DNA of 5,850 nucleotides, taken from NCBI GenBank assembly GCA_964503525.1, contig CAZCZY010000044.1, positions 1 through 5,850 on the forward strand, read 5' to 3'. The notes beneath the pieces are model-generated. The model saw only the letters and a list, made by a program, of their open reading frames with translations. It had not been told where the DNA came from and ran no database searches. Shown piece after piece: positions 4,861 to 5,850 of the stretch. Source of the stretch: CAZCZY01 sp964503525 (GTDB lineage: Bacteria; Patescibacteriota; JAUYIX01). The stretch's first letter is position 1. The number at the start of each line of letters is the position of its first letter. A program made the position numbers and the translations under genes.

Positions 4861-5850
4861 ATCCAATTTTTCCGGGCTAAGATTCTCTAGATCAGGGCCT
4901 GTTAGTCCCAACCTATCTGCAGCCGAAACTACTTTATCCTTAATAGCGATGACGTCGCGAGATTTTGCAACATCGCCGATCCATTCTTGATCAAGCAATC
5001 CATGCTCGATAAGCCACTGCAATGAAATTCTCTCATGATACGTATCTCTTGATAATTTTTTTGCCTTTCTTGGTGATTTACTTTTTTCTTTTTGGGGCAC
5101 TTGAGTTACAGGCAGAAACACTGGCATTTTGACACGGGTTTCGGTTTTGACTGTTTCTCCAAGTTTAACGAAAACTAATTGAGCGAGTGTCTGATATGCG
5201 GGGTGTGTTCGTGCCATAAATGCGTCGTGTAAATTCCGAGTGTCTAAAACTAGTAATACAATACTCGCGCTTCGCGCTTGCTCTCTGATAATTTGCAATT
5301 TTGCCTCTTTTGCTGGTGTCATTGCACTCATATCGCGAGTTTTTAAGTTAATAAGAATTGAATTCGCCCCATACGTCAGGACTAGGTCTACGTTTGTCGG
5401 TGTCTTCTTATCCTCAGGAGGTCGCGCATGTGCTATCGAAACAACGTAATCTTCATTGTTTTCCTGCGCTGTCCGACGAATTAGATACATAAATTCAAAT
5501 TCAGCTCGTATTCCTTCGTCGACAATCAATCCCAGCATGGAAATCATTTCCTCATCAATTCGAGTATATTCAGCCTCTCGCTCATTTTTGTCGCCAAGAC
5601 GCGTAGCTTTTCTATATTGCAAATCTAGCGACAGCATTCGACCAGAGACATGATCAAATCCCTTATCGCCTTTCCAGGAATTTGTATACGAACGCTCGTA
5701 TTTTTCCATCGCATATTTTTCGCCAGCTTCAATTTCCTCTCGTTCTGGAAAAGCTTGCCAAGCAGCTGCGACCTCTTCTCGAGATAAGCCAGTCTCGGGT
5801 ATTTTTTTCGCCTTAGCTAGTTTGCCCAAGGCTGCTTGAAATTTTCCCAG
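4837..5850 (-). CDS. Unrecognised protein with possible PD-(D/E)XK-like core (5' end beyond window)
   Basis: The frame is open to the right edge. The only candidate start, TTG at 5829, has no ribosome-binding site and seven more sense codons precede it, so the true start is probably outside. Counting from 5829 (330 residues): 1-100 is charged and helical; 101-200 may be an alpha/beta nuclease-like core, with a helix carrying E110/E112, a strand NVDLVLTYG with D148, a strand SILINLKT with N161-x-K163, a helix AKLQIIREQARS and a strand SIVLLVLDT. This order matches the PD-(D/E)XK fold, but the usual D/E before x-K is Asn. A lysine-rich linker (about 246-262) leads to a helical tail ending LSPEKLDKLKQAIG. 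No signal peptide is visible. By eye it is more AT-rich than the M23 gene. Function unknown; DNA cleavage or binding is only a hypothesis. Confidence 0.72.
   Translation of the reverse strand: MGKFQAALGKLAKAKKIPETGLSREEVAAAWQAFPEREEIEAGEKYAMEKYERSYTNSWKGDKGFDHVSGRMLSLDLQYRKATRLGDKNEREAEYTRIDEEMISMLGLIVDEGIRAEFEFMYLIRRTAQENNEDYVVSIAHARPPEDKKTPTNVDLVLTYGANSILINLKTRDMSAMTPAKEAKLQIIREQARSASIVLLVLDTRNLHDAFMARTHPAYQTLAQLVFVKLGETVKTETRVKMPVFLPVTQVPQKEKSKSPRKAKKLSRDTYHERISLQWLIEHGLLDQEWIGDVAKSRDVIAIKDKVVSAADRLGLTGPDLENLSPEKLDKLKQAIG

Overview
The window is about 5.85 kb of bacterial DNA of roughly even base composition, with five genes, two of them cut by the window edges. Intrinsic terminators, Shine-Dalgarno sites ahead of most genes and sigma-70-like promoters all point to Bacteria. 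The organism cannot be named from sequence. A DUF2207 membrane protein, a secreted M23/CWB2 wall protein and small orphan genes together would suit a Candidate Phyla Radiation (Patescibacteria) genome or a Gram-positive-type bacterium; this is a low-confidence inference. No mobile element, CRISPR array, tRNA or rRNA was seen.

Layout: (1) positions 1-1957, minus strand: most of a DUF2207-family membrane protein with an inserted PEGA domain; its glycine-rich C-terminus runs off the left edge. (2) 1973-2008: a minus-strand intrinsic terminator squeezed between that gene and the one upstream of it. (3) 2026-2295, minus strand: an unrecognised 89-residue protein starting at a GTG behind a consensus Shine-Dalgarno. 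(4) 2296-2468: a compact divergent control region with back-to-back promoters and a perfect 9-bp-arm inverted repeat. (5) 2469-4466, plus strand: an exported M23 (LytM-type) peptidoglycan endopeptidase with three CWB2 wall-binding repeats and an unassigned C-terminal domain. (6) 4594-4803, plus strand: an unrecognised 69-residue basic protein with a strong Shine-Dalgarno. (7) 4790-4860: two hairpins forming interlocked convergent terminators. (8) 4837-5850, minus strand: the C-terminal part of an unrecognised, more AT-rich gene with a possible PD-(D/E)XK-like core.

Functionally, the two large recognisable genes are both envelope proteins: a membrane-anchored DUF2207/PEGA protein and a secreted wall hydrolase. 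They flank one divergent promoter region, so linked regulation of surface functions is plausible but unproven. The rightmost gene looks unrelated to them (no signal peptide, different composition). No complete known defence or mobile system is visible. The most interesting points are the palindrome in the divergent promoter region, the terminator abutting the DUF2207 ribosome-binding site, the M23-CWB2 architecture, the reciprocal terminators and the nuclease-like motif in the last gene.
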